Of a stretch of DNA of 40,920 nt, positions 25,231 through 35,700 are shown piece by piece. This DNA comes from an uncultured Sulfurovum sp. Lineage in GTDB: Bacteria; Campylobacterota; Campylobacteria; Campylobacterales; Sulfurovaceae. Location of the stretch: NCBI GenBank assembly GCA_902727995.1, contig CACVAZ010000033.1:1-40920 (forward strand). Reading direction: 5' to 3'. The notes beneath the pieces were generated by a model. It was not told where the DNA came from. It saw only the letters and a program-made list of their open reading frames with translations, and made no database searches. Made by a program: the position numbers and the translations under genes. Within the stretch, counting starts at the first letter, position 1. Every line of letters begins with the position of its first letter.

Positions 25231-27098
25231 GTGCTTATGAACTAACGATAGTGATTCCAAGGAATGATGCGAACACAATTAAAGCTGATACCAATTATTT
25301 TGAGTTGAATGCTAAAGCTCAAAAAATTGTAGATGATATTGTACTTATTCTTGAAGAGAATAACGGTGTAATGCAAGAACTTGTAACTGACATTCAAAAC
25401 ATTGCACCCGATAGTACCTATTACACTAAAGAAGCGATTGATGAGCGCATTAACAATCTAAGTGAAGCTAAGGCACATATTCAGCTTGAATTATTGACTC
25501 AAGCAAAGAAAAATACACAATATGATGCGTTTGTTAGAAGTATTACTAATAAGATTGATGCACATGTTAAAGCGCTTGAGTCCATTAACTCAAATATATC
25601 TGAATTAGAAAAACGTATTGATACTTTAGAAGCGTTAGAAAAAGATGGAAAAATCTTAACTTTTCAAGCGACTGAAACATTAGCAGAGTTTGTTCGAAAT
25701 GAGAAGAACACAGGAATAATGACCGTTAAACAAGGCTCTTATTTTTCTAATGACCCTGTAGACCAACCCATAGATACACGATATGCTGTGGACGACATCC
25801 ACACGCACAACAACTATGAGGGCATGAGTGGAATGGGTGAATATACGTACAATGCTAATGGCTACATAGGTCAAACACGACACAATGATTACCGTTTCTT
25901 TACCAAGAGTGTTAGTTTTATGGAAACTGTAAAAAATGAAGCACCAAGTGTGCCAAACTATAGTTACACGGTAGAGAACATGCAAAACCTTTTCCAACGT
26001 TATCTTAATGGTGCGTTAGATGAAGATGAAAAAGAGTTGTTTGGTTGGGACATAGTTTATTTAGAATCATATTGGCTAAAGGTGGAGTCTTTGACAGGAG
26101 CCATTAATGACAGTTTCGAGAGCTTTAGACATACTTATGGCACTACTTCGGCTTCAAAATTGGCTTATAATCATTTTAAAATGAGAAGTGAAGGGAAAAA
26201 GGCACGTTTTGAAAACATTCCTTTTATTCCAATCGCCTCTAAGATGGAAAATAGCAGTGGGGAAACTACTTATGCTGTTAAAATGTACCGAATTTTGACG
26301 CACAGAGTGACTGACTACAACGGAAAATTAGCTACAGAGATTTTAGAGCAAAAAGATGACTTAGTGAATCGTGCTAGATTTGGAGATGTTGATTATTTTG
26401 ATAGAACAGCGAAGTTTTCTCTGAGCGATAATGATATTGACAAGATTGTTAACAATATACCCGGATTAGGAGGTTTAAGTGAAAATATTGAAACGTTTAA
26501 GACGATAGATAATTATGATATTGTGACTCCAGAAAATAAAGCACGATATCATAGAAAGTATCAAATGGCTTTTGATGCAGTTGGACGTGGGACTTATGCT
26601 AGTGGATGGAATGACCCTACACTGATTGTGGCTCATACTGAAGCTGAAGAGATAGTGCAGGGGACTAGTTACTTAATTCCTTTGGAAATGGTTCTTAGAA
26701 CGCCTTTAGAAACATGGAACCCTAATGACTTGGAGCTAAAAGACTCCATAGCAGGGAATGGAACACTAGAGAACCCTTACAGTGGAATGAAAGCCAATAG
26801 TGCTTTTTATCACACTCCAGCAGAGTTTTTTGAGAGTTATGGTGCTGGTGACCCTGCTGATACTGGTACAGGGGTAAAAGCCGTTACCAATATAAGGGGT
26901 GAAGTAACAAAAAATGTGGGAAGTGGGATTTATATAACACTTCCTAAGATAGATGGCATAGAAGAGAGTGTAAGGGTTCGTTTCCCTATCTCTTGGAATG
27001 CAGATGAGTTTAGTCCATCGAACATTGCTCTTTCTGCTTACATGAAAGAGAATAATGAGATGATGGATATTTTAAAATTAAAAAGTTTAGGAGAATAA
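25227..27098 (+). CDS. Putative tail fibre/appendage protein
   Basis: 623 aa; N-terminal coiled coil then Gly/Asn/Tyr-rich region; overlaps the fibre-like gene by 4 bp. Confidence 0.55.
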   Translation: MSAYELTIVIPRNDANTIKADTNYFELNAKAQKIVDDIVLILEENNGVMQELVTDIQNIAPDSTYYTKEAIDERINNLSEAKAHIQLELLTQAKKNTQYDAFVRSITNKIDAHVKALESINSNISELEKRIDTLEALEKDGKILTFQATETLAEFVRNEKNTGIMTVKQGSYFSNDPVDQPIDTRYAVDDIHTHNNYEGMSGMGEYTYNANGYIGQTRHNDYRFFTKSVSFMETVKNEAPSVPNYSYTVENMQNLFQRYLNGALDEDEKELFGWDIVYLESYWLKVESLTGAINDSFESFRHTYGTTSASKLAYNHFKMRSEGKKARFENIPFIPIASKMENSSGETTYAVKMYRILTHRVTDYNGKLATEILEQKDDLVNRARFGDVDYFDRTAKFSLSDNDIDKIVNNIPGLGGLSENIETFKTIDNYDIVTPENKARYHRKYQMAFDAVGRGTYASGWNDPTLIVAHTEAEEIVQGTSYLIPLEMVLRTPLETWNPNDLELKDSIAGNGTLENPYSGMKANSAFYHTPAEFFESYGAGDPADTGTGVKAVTNIRGEVTKNVGSGIYITLPKIDGIEESVRVRFPISWNADEFSPSNIALSAYMKENNEMMDILKLKSLGE

Positions 27099-27099
27099 G

Positions 27100-27858
27100 A
27101 TGACTATACCAAATAAATTGTACGTGGCTATGAAGAGCCAATACGATAAATTTCACGATTTATTCGTGAGTGATACGGCACAAGATGTGACAGTGCAACA
27201 TATAGATGATGATGGAAACTTGGTGGATAAAACTATTGGGAATTTGGCTAAGAAGAAGAGGGAGGTTGATGATTTTATAAATGGAGGGGTACCGTCTTTT
27301 TTTAGAAAATCCTTTTCTGTAGACAACACAACAATTTGGGAAAAACTAGCACTCTTGCCGAGTGGGGGAGCTATCTTTTTGACGCTAACAGAAGATGTTG
27401 TTTGGGACAGAGATATAACAAAGGATAATGTTAGCATTGTAATTAATGTAAACGGTCACAATCTTCAGCTTAAAGAGAAGTTTTACGACTCAGATAATAC
27501 ATTACTATTTGGATTAAAATGTTCAAATTCATCTGTAAGCATTTCTGGGAATAATTTATCAGGTTCAACTTTGACTCTTCTTTCTAAAACTTTTCCCGGA
27601 CAGACACGAACCCATTCGACATTTTTATGCTCGAGTAATACTGGTTTTGCTGACAACAATACATTGGCACTAGGCTACGGATTAAAAGTAGTGGACAATG
27701 GAGATTTCGGACTTATCTCAACAAAAGCAGGAAGTTCACTTTCTGCTTCAGGCGTGACATTGGAATCTGAAAATAGAACTTGGAAAGACTTAGTCTATGG
27801 ATTACAAATAGTAAATGGTGTGGCTAAAAACTTTAGCACAAATATATCTTTAGACTAA
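27100..27858 (+). CDS. Putative tail/fibre-associated protein
   Basis: 252 aa, beta-rich-looking, immediately downstream of the fibre-like gene. Confidence 0.5.
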   Translation: MTIPNKLYVAMKSQYDKFHDLFVSDTAQDVTVQHIDDDGNLVDKTIGNLAKKKREVDDFINGGVPSFFRKSFSVDNTTIWEKLALLPSGGAIFLTLTEDVVWDRDITKDNVSIVINVNGHNLQLKEKFYDSDNTLLFGLKCSNSSVSISGNNLSGSTLTLLSKTFPGQTRTHSTFLCSSNTGFADNNTLALGYGLKVVDNGDFGLISTKAGSSLSASGVTLESENRTWKDLVYGLQIVNGVAKNFSTNISLD

Positions 27859-27868
27859 AAGGAAAATT

Positions 27869-28237
27869 ATGATAATAGAAAAATACACATTAGATGGACA
27901 AGTTTTTGATAATTTGGACACAGTAGAAAACAAACAAATTTTTGAAGAATATGGGGTCGATGTAATAGCAGTAGAAGCTGATGAAACGGAACGACTTGCT
28001 GCTAAAAGAGAGAGAGCAGAGAGAAAAATGAACACCGACTACAAAGGAACCTCAATCTCTCTAACAGAATCCGACCAAAACGGCATGATGGCAGTAGCAA
28101 TGGGGTTTCAAAATGGACTTTTTACAAAAACTGTTTTTAGATTTGCTAATGGTACAAAGTTTGAGATGACCCCTGAAAATTTCGGGGAAATTTCGGTTTT
28201 CTTTGCAACAAAAAGAAATGAGTTTTTCCAAGAGTAA
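27869..28237 (+). CDS. Hypothetical tail-region protein
   Basis: 122 aa; RBS AAAAGGAAAATT before the ATG. Confidence 0.5.
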   Translation: MIIEKYTLDGQVFDNLDTVENKQIFEEYGVDVIAVEADETERLAAKRERAERKMNTDYKGTSISLTESDQNGMMAVAMGFQNGLFTKTVFRFANGTKFEMTPENFGEISVFFATKRNEFFQE

Positions 28238-28305
28238 TCTCTTGGAAAAACCGTGAATTAGAGCAACGGCATAGGGTAGAACTAGCTATGTCGTTACTCT
28301 AGTTC
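28223..28305 (+). terminator. Two consecutive hairpins at gene boundary
   Basis: TTTTTCCAAGAG-taat-CTCTTGGAAAAA (28223-28250) and GAATTAGAGCAACGGCATAG...CTATGTCGTTACTCTAGTTC (28255-28305, one mismatch plus wobbles). Confidence 0.6.
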
Positions 28306-28326
28306 ATATAAACAATAAGGATAATA

Positions 28327-29028
28327 ATGAAAACTACAGAACTACTCAGCTCAGTAACCATGGCACAACTTGGGAATTTAGATACAGAATCTAAATTGGC
28401 AATGATTGAGGCGATTGTTGGTAAAGCTGAAAATGAAACTTATAACGATGAAGCTGTTCGTCAATTAATTTCTGAAGCAAGAACAATTGCAGAAGAAGCT
28501 AGAACTAAAGCTGGTATTTTGGATGACCTAGAAAAAGGTCAAATTGAATCAATGATTCTACAGTTATTAGAAAATGTAGATCTACAATCTCTCTATGAGG
28601 GAATGACTGTAGATATTGGTGGAACAGCTTACACAATTATGAGTGTGGTTGGTGCTATTGCATCTTCGCCTGAGATTAAAAAAGTTGATATTATTAGAGA
28701 TGCAAATAATGCAATTTCTGGTGTTAAAGTTACATTAACAGACGATACTACAGCAACTCTTGCAGCAACACATACCATGGATGATGTAACAGACAAGCAT
28801 ACTTCTGTTTATGTTGGAGCTATTAAAGGTTATGCAGTTGAAAAAAAAGATGTATTTGGTTTTACAACTGCTACTAAAAAAGGTGTGACTACTAAGACTC
28901 CACATGTGGAATCTGAAGGTTCATTGGTTTTTGATTTGACTACTAATTTTGTGATTCCAGCAACAAGACCAACGAACATTGATGCAGCTGATATTGATGA
29001 TAATGGTACAGCAGGAAATACAGAGTAG
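28327..29028 (+). CDS. Hypothetical virion-region protein
   Basis: 233 aa; Thr-rich C-terminus; preceded by AATAAGGATAAT. Confidence 0.55.
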   Translation: MKTTELLSSVTMAQLGNLDTESKLAMIEAIVGKAENETYNDEAVRQLISEARTIAEEARTKAGILDDLEKGQIESMILQLLENVDLQSLYEGMTVDIGGTAYTIMSVVGAIASSPEIKKVDIIRDANNAISGVKVTLTDDTTATLAATHTMDDVTDKHTSVYVGAIKGYAVEKKDVFGFTTATKKGVTTKTPHVESEGSLVFDLTTNFVIPATRPTNIDAADIDDNGTAGNTE

Positions 29029-29030
29029 TC

Positions 29031-29228
29031 GTGATTAAGACTACCAATTTAAGCTCTGTAACGTTTACACGTCTTATGGAGCTTTCTCAGGAAGCGATTT
29101 TAAAATCAATTTCTGAGAGTAGAGAAGAAAACTTCTTACTTGTCGAAGTAGAAATAACCCTAGAGAAAAAAACATTAGAAATTGTTTTAGAAAACAAAAC
29201 AATAGAATTAGAAATAATAGAGGAATAG
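29031..29228 (+). CDS. Hypothetical small protein (GTG start)
   Basis: 65 aa between tightly spaced late genes. Confidence 0.45.
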   Translation: MIKTTNLSSVTFTRLMELSQEAILKSISESREENFLLVEVEITLEKKTLEIVLENKTIELEIIEE

Positions 29229-29230
29229 AA

Positions 29231-29560
29231 ATGAACTACTTAAATAATCTTAATTATGAGAATGAGATAAAAGAAGTAATTGTTCGTGGTTCTGATGCGA
29301 AAATAAAAATAAAATTTAAAGATGAAGCTGGACAGCTTTTAGATCTTAAAAAATATATTGTTACTTATGATGTTTTAGATGAAGATGGAAGACACGTTTT
29401 TAAAGACTTAAGTTTTAGTGAAAAGTTTATTAATGATGATAAGTTTTTTAATATACCTTATGCAATTACGGAAAAACTAAATGGTAAATATAATTTAAAA
29501 ATCTATATAGCATCATTGGAAGAAAAAAAAGCTTTTAATAATTTGATGGAGGTTCGATGA
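29231..29560 (+). CDS. Hypothetical protein
   Basis: 109 aa in the late operon; ends overlapping the next gene's start. Confidence 0.55.
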   Translation: MNYLNNLNYENEIKEVIVRGSDAKIKIKFKDEAGQLLDLKKYIVTYDVLDEDGRHVFKDLSFSEKFINDDKFFNIPYAITEKLNGKYNLKIYIASLEEKKAFNNLMEVR

Positions 29561-29853
29561 TGAGTAAAAACTGTTGTACTTATTGGCTAGAAGGCTGGTG
29601 GGAAACTTATTGCTGTAAGCACGATGAGGACTACTCACAAAGTGGTAAGACGCGTATAAAATCAGATAATGATTTATTTGTAGGTGTTTTAACTTCATTG
29701 AGAGAGAAAGAGCCTGTTAGATTTTCAAGCTTTATTATTACTTTTCCTATTGCGTCTATCATGTTTATAGGTGTTCGTGTAGGTGGTCGTAAGCGTTATG
29801 TGCGTAAGCAGAATATTATGAAGATTAAAAAGTTTAGAGCTAAACATGACTGA
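29557..29853 (+). CDS. Putative phospholipase-A2-like small membrane protein
   Basis: CCKHDEDYSQSGKTRIKSDNDLF matches a HDxxY...G...D-type PLA2-like pattern, followed by a hydrophobic helix; next to the lysis genes. Confidence 0.5.
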   Translation: MMSKNCCTYWLEGWWETYCCKHDEDYSQSGKTRIKSDNDLFVGVLTSLREKEPVRFSSFIITFPIASIMFIGVRVGGRKRYVRKQNIMKIKKFRAKHD

Positions 29854-30130
29854 TGAAAAACTACTACATTTTGAAGAAAGATTAAAACGTGTTGGTCAAG
29901 ATGTCTCTGAATTAAAACTCTTGCAAAAAGAGTTAATAGAGATAATAAAGAAAAATGTTGAGTTAGAACAAAAGATGATTCATGCGAACGAAAAGCATGA
30001 TGAGGGTCGAAGAGTACTGCATAAACGTATTGATTTACTTGGAAAAATATTCTTTTGGTTCGGTACTACTTTATTTACTGGCATGGCTGGGGTGATTTTT
30101 ACCCTAGTTCAAGCAACCATGAAAGGATAA
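29846..30130 (+). CDS. Coiled-coil protein with C-terminal TM helix, lysis-region (possible holin partner)
   Basis: LLGKIFFWFGTTLFTGMAGVIFTLVQ after a coiled coil; immediately upstream of the holin-like gene. Confidence 0.55.
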   Translation: MTDEKLLHFEERLKRVGQDVSELKLLQKELIEIIKKNVELEQKMIHANEKHDEGRRVLHKRIDLLGKIFFWFGTTLFTGMAGVIFTLVQATMKG

Positions 30131-30135
30131 AAAAG

Positions 30136-30552
30136 ATGAATTTAACAGACATATTCACAGGTGGACTTGACAAAGTTGTTACTAGTGTAGGAACAACCAT
30201 TGATAACCTTGTAACCAGTGATGAAGAACGTGAAGCTCTTAAGAATGAATTGGTAAAAATTAAGATTAACGCTCAACTTGAGGGTGAAAATAACTATCTT
30301 AAGCACGAGACAGAAATAACAAAAAGATGGCAGAGTGATAATGAAAACATGCTCACGCGTTTAGTACGTCCTTCTATTGTTATATGGTCCTATGTCCTAA
30401 TTACCATTATTATTCTTTTTGATGGAAACATTAGTGATTTCACTGTAAAAGAGTCTTATATTCCTATCCTGGAAACCATTGTGACAACTGTAACAATCGC
30501 GTATTTCGGTAGTAGAGGTTTTGAGAAAATAACTAAAAAGATGAAGGAGTAA
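30136..30552 (+). CDS. Putative holin (3TM-type)
   Basis: MNLTDIFTGGLDKVVTSVGTTIDNLVTSDEEREALKNEL...LTRLVRPSIVIWSYVLITIIILFDG...YFGSRGFEKITKK; start set at 30136. Confidence 0.75.
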   Translation: MNLTDIFTGGLDKVVTSVGTTIDNLVTSDEEREALKNELVKIKINAQLEGENNYLKHETEITKRWQSDNENMLTRLVRPSIVIWSYVLITIIILFDGNISDFTVKESYIPILETIVTTVTIAYFGSRGFEKITKKMKE

Positions 30553-30555
30553 AGC

Positions 30556-31155
30556 ATGACTTTAAAAGAAAAAACAATTAATAAAATTATTACTGTTGAG
30601 GGTGGTTATGTAAACCATAAAGATGATTCGGGTGGCGAAACGATGCATGGTATTACAAAAGAGACTGCATACTCTCATGGTTATCGTGGTGATATGCGTT
30701 ATTTGTCTCGTGCTACAGCTTTTGAAATTTATGCTGCTACTTTTTGGGATGCTCAGAATCTTAGTAAAGTTGAAGAGCTTAGCTATGAAGTAACAAAAGA
30801 ATTGGCTGATACAGGTGTAAATATGGGAACGAAAACAGCTGCTATATTTTTACAGCGTTGTTTAAACGTTTTAAATAATAAAGCTAAACACTATAGAGAT
30901 ATTAATGTAGATGGTAAGATTGGTAGAGAAACAATTAGATCATTACGACTGTATTTAAAAGGACGTGGAAAAGAAGGTGAAGAAGTTCTTGTTGTCGCTT
31001 TAAACGGCTTACAAACAGCAAGATACATTACTTTGGCAGAGCGAAACATGAAAAATGAGAGTTTTGTGTATGGCTGGCTCAGTCATAGAGTTACTAAGCC
31101 TCTTAAATCGTTTTTTGCTTCCATTGGTACGTTCAAAAGTATAGAACACGCTTAA
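30556..31155 (+). CDS. Endolysin, glycosyl hydrolase 108 family with PG-binding domain
   Basis: VEGGYVNHKDDSGGETMHGITKETAYSHGYRGDMRYLSRATAFEIYAATFWD. Confidence 0.92.
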   Translation: MTLKEKTINKIITVEGGYVNHKDDSGGETMHGITKETAYSHGYRGDMRYLSRATAFEIYAATFWDAQNLSKVEELSYEVTKELADTGVNMGTKTAAIFLQRCLNVLNNKAKHYRDINVDGKIGRETIRSLRLYLKGRGKEGEEVLVVALNGLQTARYITLAERNMKNESFVYGWLSHRVTKPLKSFFASIGTFKSIEHA

Positions 31156-31188
31156 AACGGCTCCTAGCGTTTAGAAAAAAGGAATATT

Positions 31189-31884
31189 ATGCAAATAAAT
31201 GACCAATTTAACCCCAATTTAGCCTACATGCTTCAACCTAGTAAAGAAAATGCTTTTACCATTTTAGGTAAAGGGGTTTCTGACTACATGAGCATGAGAG
31301 ACAATCAAGAACTAAAAGAAATTAATTTAGAGTCAATTCGTGAGAAGATGAACAGTTCTAAAAAAGCAGATACTCGTGCTGATAAAAAGCTAGATCTTGA
31401 CACGGAAATAGGAGAGGCAAACATTGATAACCTGAACTTTAACCAAGGCATGAAAAATAAAGAGTTTGGTCTTAATGAAAAAAGTACCAATGCAAACATT
31501 GATAACCTGAACTTTAACCAAGGCATGAAAAATAAAGAGTTTGGTCTTAGTGAAAAACGTACCAATGCAAACATTGATAACCTGAACTTTAACCAAGGCA
31601 TGAAAAATAAAGAGTTTGGTCTTAGTGAAAAACGTACCAATGCGAATATAAACTATAACAATAAAAGTTTAGGAATACAGCAACAAAAAGTTGATATTGC
31701 TAGAAGCAAAAAAAAGTCTAAAAAAACTATCATTGCTCCTGTCTCAGATTTGAGAGAACTCAACAAAAATATTTCTAAACGAAATAAACCAAAAGAGCAA
31801 GAGAAAACCATTGTACGTACAGGGATGAAAGATGGTAAAAAAGTGATTCAATACAGTGATGGGAGCATAGAGTATGGGAACTAA
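31189..31884 (+). CDS. Tandem-repeat protein, putative virion internal protein
   Basis: Three 25-aa repeats ANIDNLNFNQGMKNKEFGL(N/S)EK(S/R)TN. Confidence 0.65.
   Translation: MQINDQFNPNLAYMLQPSKENAFTILGKGVSDYMSMRDNQELKEINLESIREKMNSSKKADTRADKKLDLDTEIGEANIDNLNFNQGMKNKEFGLNEKSTNANIDNLNFNQGMKNKEFGLSEKRTNANIDNLNFNQGMKNKEFGLSEKRTNANINYNNKSLGIQQQKVDIARSKKKSKKTIIAPVSDLRELNKNISKRNKPKEQEKTIVRTGMKDGKKVIQYSDGSIEYGN
31417..31641 (+). repeat. 75-bp tandem repeat, 3 copies
   Basis: Units start at 31417, 31492 and 31567; copies 2 and 3 appear identical. Confidence 0.9.
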
Positions 31885-32767
31885 AGTAGAAGATATAACA
31901 GGCATAGTATGGGACAATGAGTTAACAGAGCCTAAAGCTACTGAACCTGAAGCTTTAAAACCTTTGGGTAGAGAGTACAGCACTCAAGAGAAAAGCTACT
32001 TAAGAAGTCTTGGTACACGTATAGGACGTTTTGAAGACCCTGAACGTATTTCACTTGCTACAAAAGCTTTAAGTTCAGGAGCTACCCCAGCAACATTAGG
32101 GGCTTTGATAGGTGGGTTACAAAGAGAAGAAGTAGCAGAGAAAAAAGAACAAGCTCTTACTTTAGACCGAAAAAAGATATCTCAGAACATTGTTAAGAAA
32201 TGGGCTGGACTTGAAACGGCTGGTAAACATCTTGAGAGTCTTATGGACAACTATGACAGCTCAAATGTAGGAGCCATAGACTCTATGGACTCCGTACAAT
32301 GGGTAAAACGCCAATTTGGAATAGGAGACACGGAAAAACGTTCTAATCATGATGCTGCTATATCTGGTATAGAATCTTCTCTAAAAGATGCGTTTGGATT
32401 TGGAGCAAATTACGCACTAAATGAACAAGCACTTATGCGTAAATACATGCCCACTATATCTGATGGAGAAGAGTCTTATAAGAACCAAATCTATACTTCT
32501 GCTAAAAATCTTAAAAAAGAACTTTCTTCTAAAATCAACATGCAAAATTTAGCAGGGTACGAAAGTAAAGACTTAAAAAATATGCTAGGTAAGCTTGATT
32601 CGCTTATAGTAAAAGCTGATGGGTTTAGAGGAAATAATAAAGAAGAAAAAAGTCCAAAACCTACAAAACTTCGTTCATTACGCCAAGAGCCAAAACCAAC
32701 AAGCACACCCAACCAAGCTACAACAATGAGTAGAGAAGAGAAAATAAAACTCTTACAAGATTTATAG
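31874..32767 (+). CDS. Hypothetical virion-region protein
   Basis: 297 aa, overlaps the upstream gene; charged helical. Confidence 0.6.
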   Translation: MGTKVEDITGIVWDNELTEPKATEPEALKPLGREYSTQEKSYLRSLGTRIGRFEDPERISLATKALSSGATPATLGALIGGLQREEVAEKKEQALTLDRKKISQNIVKKWAGLETAGKHLESLMDNYDSSNVGAIDSMDSVQWVKRQFGIGDTEKRSNHDAAISGIESSLKDAFGFGANYALNEQALMRKYMPTISDGEESYKNQIYTSAKNLKKELSSKINMQNLAGYESKDLKNMLGKLDSLIVKADGFRGNNKEEKSPKPTKLRSLRQEPKPTSTPNQATTMSREEKIKLLQDL

Positions 32768-32768
32768 T

Positions 32769-35700
32769 ATGTTTGAAAATCTAAACGACAATGAACTTGA
32801 TGCCCTACTTAAATACAAAAGTGATGGTAAGATTGATGATGAAACTCTAAATGGTCTAAGTGATGCTGCTCTTGATGCGATGTTGAGTTTAAAGAAGAAA
32901 AAGAGTTCTGTCCCAACAACTTTAGCAGCTGACAACATAGATCACTCCATTGTGCCTGATGTAAATGATAATACTCCTCCAAAAGAAAAAAGTCTATGGG
33001 AAAAGGTTAAAAAAACAGCCACTAAGTTAGGTGAAGAGATTTTACAACCTCTTGCCATAGGAGCTGAAAACATTGCTACGGTTATTTCTCCTGTAGATGT
33101 AGATTTAACTGATGCTCCTACACTTAAAGATGACATTAACAAAGTATTTACCCCTGAAGATGATGTAACTTTTGACACTTATCAAAAGATAGGAATGCTT
33201 TCCAAAACAGCCTCTGGGTTAAATAGCATAGGCATAGGTGAAGCCAAAAAAGAAGATGTAGAAACTTATAATAATAACTTAACCCATCTTTTAGTAGACA
33301 AAATGGGTTATAAAGATGTTTTATTTGACGATGACAATGGTAAGTACTATGTAGAAACTGCTGATGGTAAACAGGTGCAACTTAACAAAGATTGGGTTAA
33401 AACCATGAGTGCTGATATATTTGCTGATAAAGCTGAAATAATTGGTGCTATGGTCGGAGCTAAAAAAGGTTTTGATGCGACAAAGGTAGGTGGAACCAAA
33501 GGTAAAATAGTTGGTTCTTTGGTTGGGGGTGCTTTGGGTGCTGGGCTTGGTAACATAGGTGACCAGTTTATGAGTGCTATTGAAACAGGTGAAAAGCTTA
33601 CTATGGCTCAACGTCTTAGAGAAGTTAATAAAGCTGCTGCTTTAGATGTGGCTGGTGGGGTTGTGGCTGGTACTGTTATATCTGTGGGTGGTAAAGCCCT
33701 TTCTTTACCTGCTGATGTAAGTAAAAAAGTTTATAACCATATTATTAATGGAAACATCGATGGAGCCAAAAAGATTTTAAAGTCTGACTTTGGTGTAGAT
33801 GATGCTTATATAGATGATGCACTTGCTCAAATGAACGCTGCACAAAAAGAGGCTTATGGTAAGGAACGTAATATTATAGATGATGCTGTTACTACAGCAA
33901 AAAGTGGTGACCTTAAAGGTGCATTAACTCAAGTGAGTGATGGTGCTTTAGATACATTGGGGAATGCTCAAGCTAAAGAAGAGATGTTAGCCACAGCCAT
34001 GAGTCACCCTCAAGGTGCTGGTGTGATTAAAGATGCCTTAGCTGGAAACGTCAAAGGAGCATTGGAACTTGAAAAAAGCATTGATGGACGTGCAAAACAA
34101 GTTTTAAACAGTGTAGATGGGATTACAGGTACAAAAGCAAAAGAAGCTGTTGGTAACTATGAACAAAGAGTACAAAAACAGTACTCTGACATGAGAAATA
34201 CGTTTAATGACGCTTTTAAAGAGACAGATTATCGTTTTGAATTAGATGACTTGGGGCTTGAAAAAGTTCTGGGTGATTTAGAACAAAGAGTTGCTGACCC
34301 TTTTGCTAAAGAGCGTTTTAATGGCATGTCTAAAGCCGTTGAAAACATTATTGAAAAAAGTAATGATGGTTTAGGAGTTGAAAAAAATATTGATGCTCTA
34401 CTGGACGTACGGCAAATGATGAACAAGTTTTACCGTAAAAACAAAACTGCTTTTGAATTAAAACCTGACAAAGATGCTTTTAGAGCTTTGATAAAAGGAA
34501 TTGATAATGAAGTAGAAAATGCCATGAGCAATAATCTAACTCCTGAAATAAGTAAAGAGCTTTTAGGATACTTTGATGATGCTAGAGGTGCTTATAAAGA
34601 GATGTATGATGTTCAAGACAGTGGCATTTACAAAGCTCTTATGGGTAATGATAAATCTTCTGATGATAGACTAAAGGGTCTACTTAACCATGCTAAAGAT
34701 GATGGTAAAGAGTTACAAGCACTGCTAAAGAACTTGGGGAGCGAAGAAAGAACCCAGATGGAAGAAACTTTAGTAAGTGCTGTACTTGATAAGTTCACCA
34801 AAGGTAGCAATAGTGAACTACAAGTGATTGACTATGCTAAAGCTATTGATGAATTTACAGCGTTAAAACCATTTGTAGAAAATGATGGTGCAAAACGTTC
34901 TATGGATTTGGTTGAAGATATTTATAAAAAGTATCGTCACGATTATGATCTTAGTAAAAGTGTAAAAAGTGTTTCTGAAATGGTAAACGCTGGAGGGATT
35001 GGTTCTAGTGTACAGGGACGATTAGAGGTTGCGACTACTTCTAAGGTTTTTAGGTACGTAATGACCCTTATTCCTTTTGGTGAAACACCTAAACGTTTGG
35101 CTCTTCAACGGCACATTGGCTCTGCTTTAAAAAAGAGTAGAACCCCTGTAGACTTAGCCAAAAGATTAAGTGCTGACAATACCATTGATATGAAGTCAAG
35201 AACACACTTGAAGGAGCTTATAAAAGTTCACAATCAAGTTTTAAAAGCTGACAATGTAGCCAAACAAGAACAGGCAGCCAAAGAGTTCGATGAGATTCAA
35301 GAGCGTATTGCCAAAGAGCAGGAGTTAAAGGCACGTGAAGTAGTTGACTTTGTGGTTCCTGATATTACAGAGCTTAGGGCTGTTCAGAAGTTACACGGAG
35401 ATGATACTACGGCAACATTGGCACGTACCATACGTACACTTCAAGAGGGTAAAGGCACTACTGCTGACATAGAGCGTTATTTGAAAGCCAAAGAGAAAGT
35501 AGCCAATAGATTACCCAAGCAGTTAGAAAAAGAGCAGATTAATCTCTTTCCTGCTAAGTACCGTAATGTGGGAACCAAAGAGATTGATGAGTTAAAAAGC
35601 TTAAGAGATTATTTGATGAGTCATAATGATTTGAAGTTTGGTAATGAGATACAGCCCCAAAAATTTAAAGCCCTACTCTTTGACCTAGAGCGTAATGGTG

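Noticed and set aside
27352-27366. CTTGCCGAG as a further arm-type site
   Set aside because: Single, unpaired match within coding sequence; lacks the 11-bp-period partner.
31305-31640. Antisense repetitive ORFs (111 aa and 68 aa, -)
   Set aside because: Mirror of the sense-strand coding repeats; no RBS or independent support.
31417-31641. CRISPR-like repeats
   Set aside because: Repeats are contiguous 75-bp in-frame coding units with no unique spacers.
33321-33611. Antisense ORFs inside the 1019-aa gene and other late genes
   Set aside because: Low-complexity antisense frames inside strongly supported sense genes.
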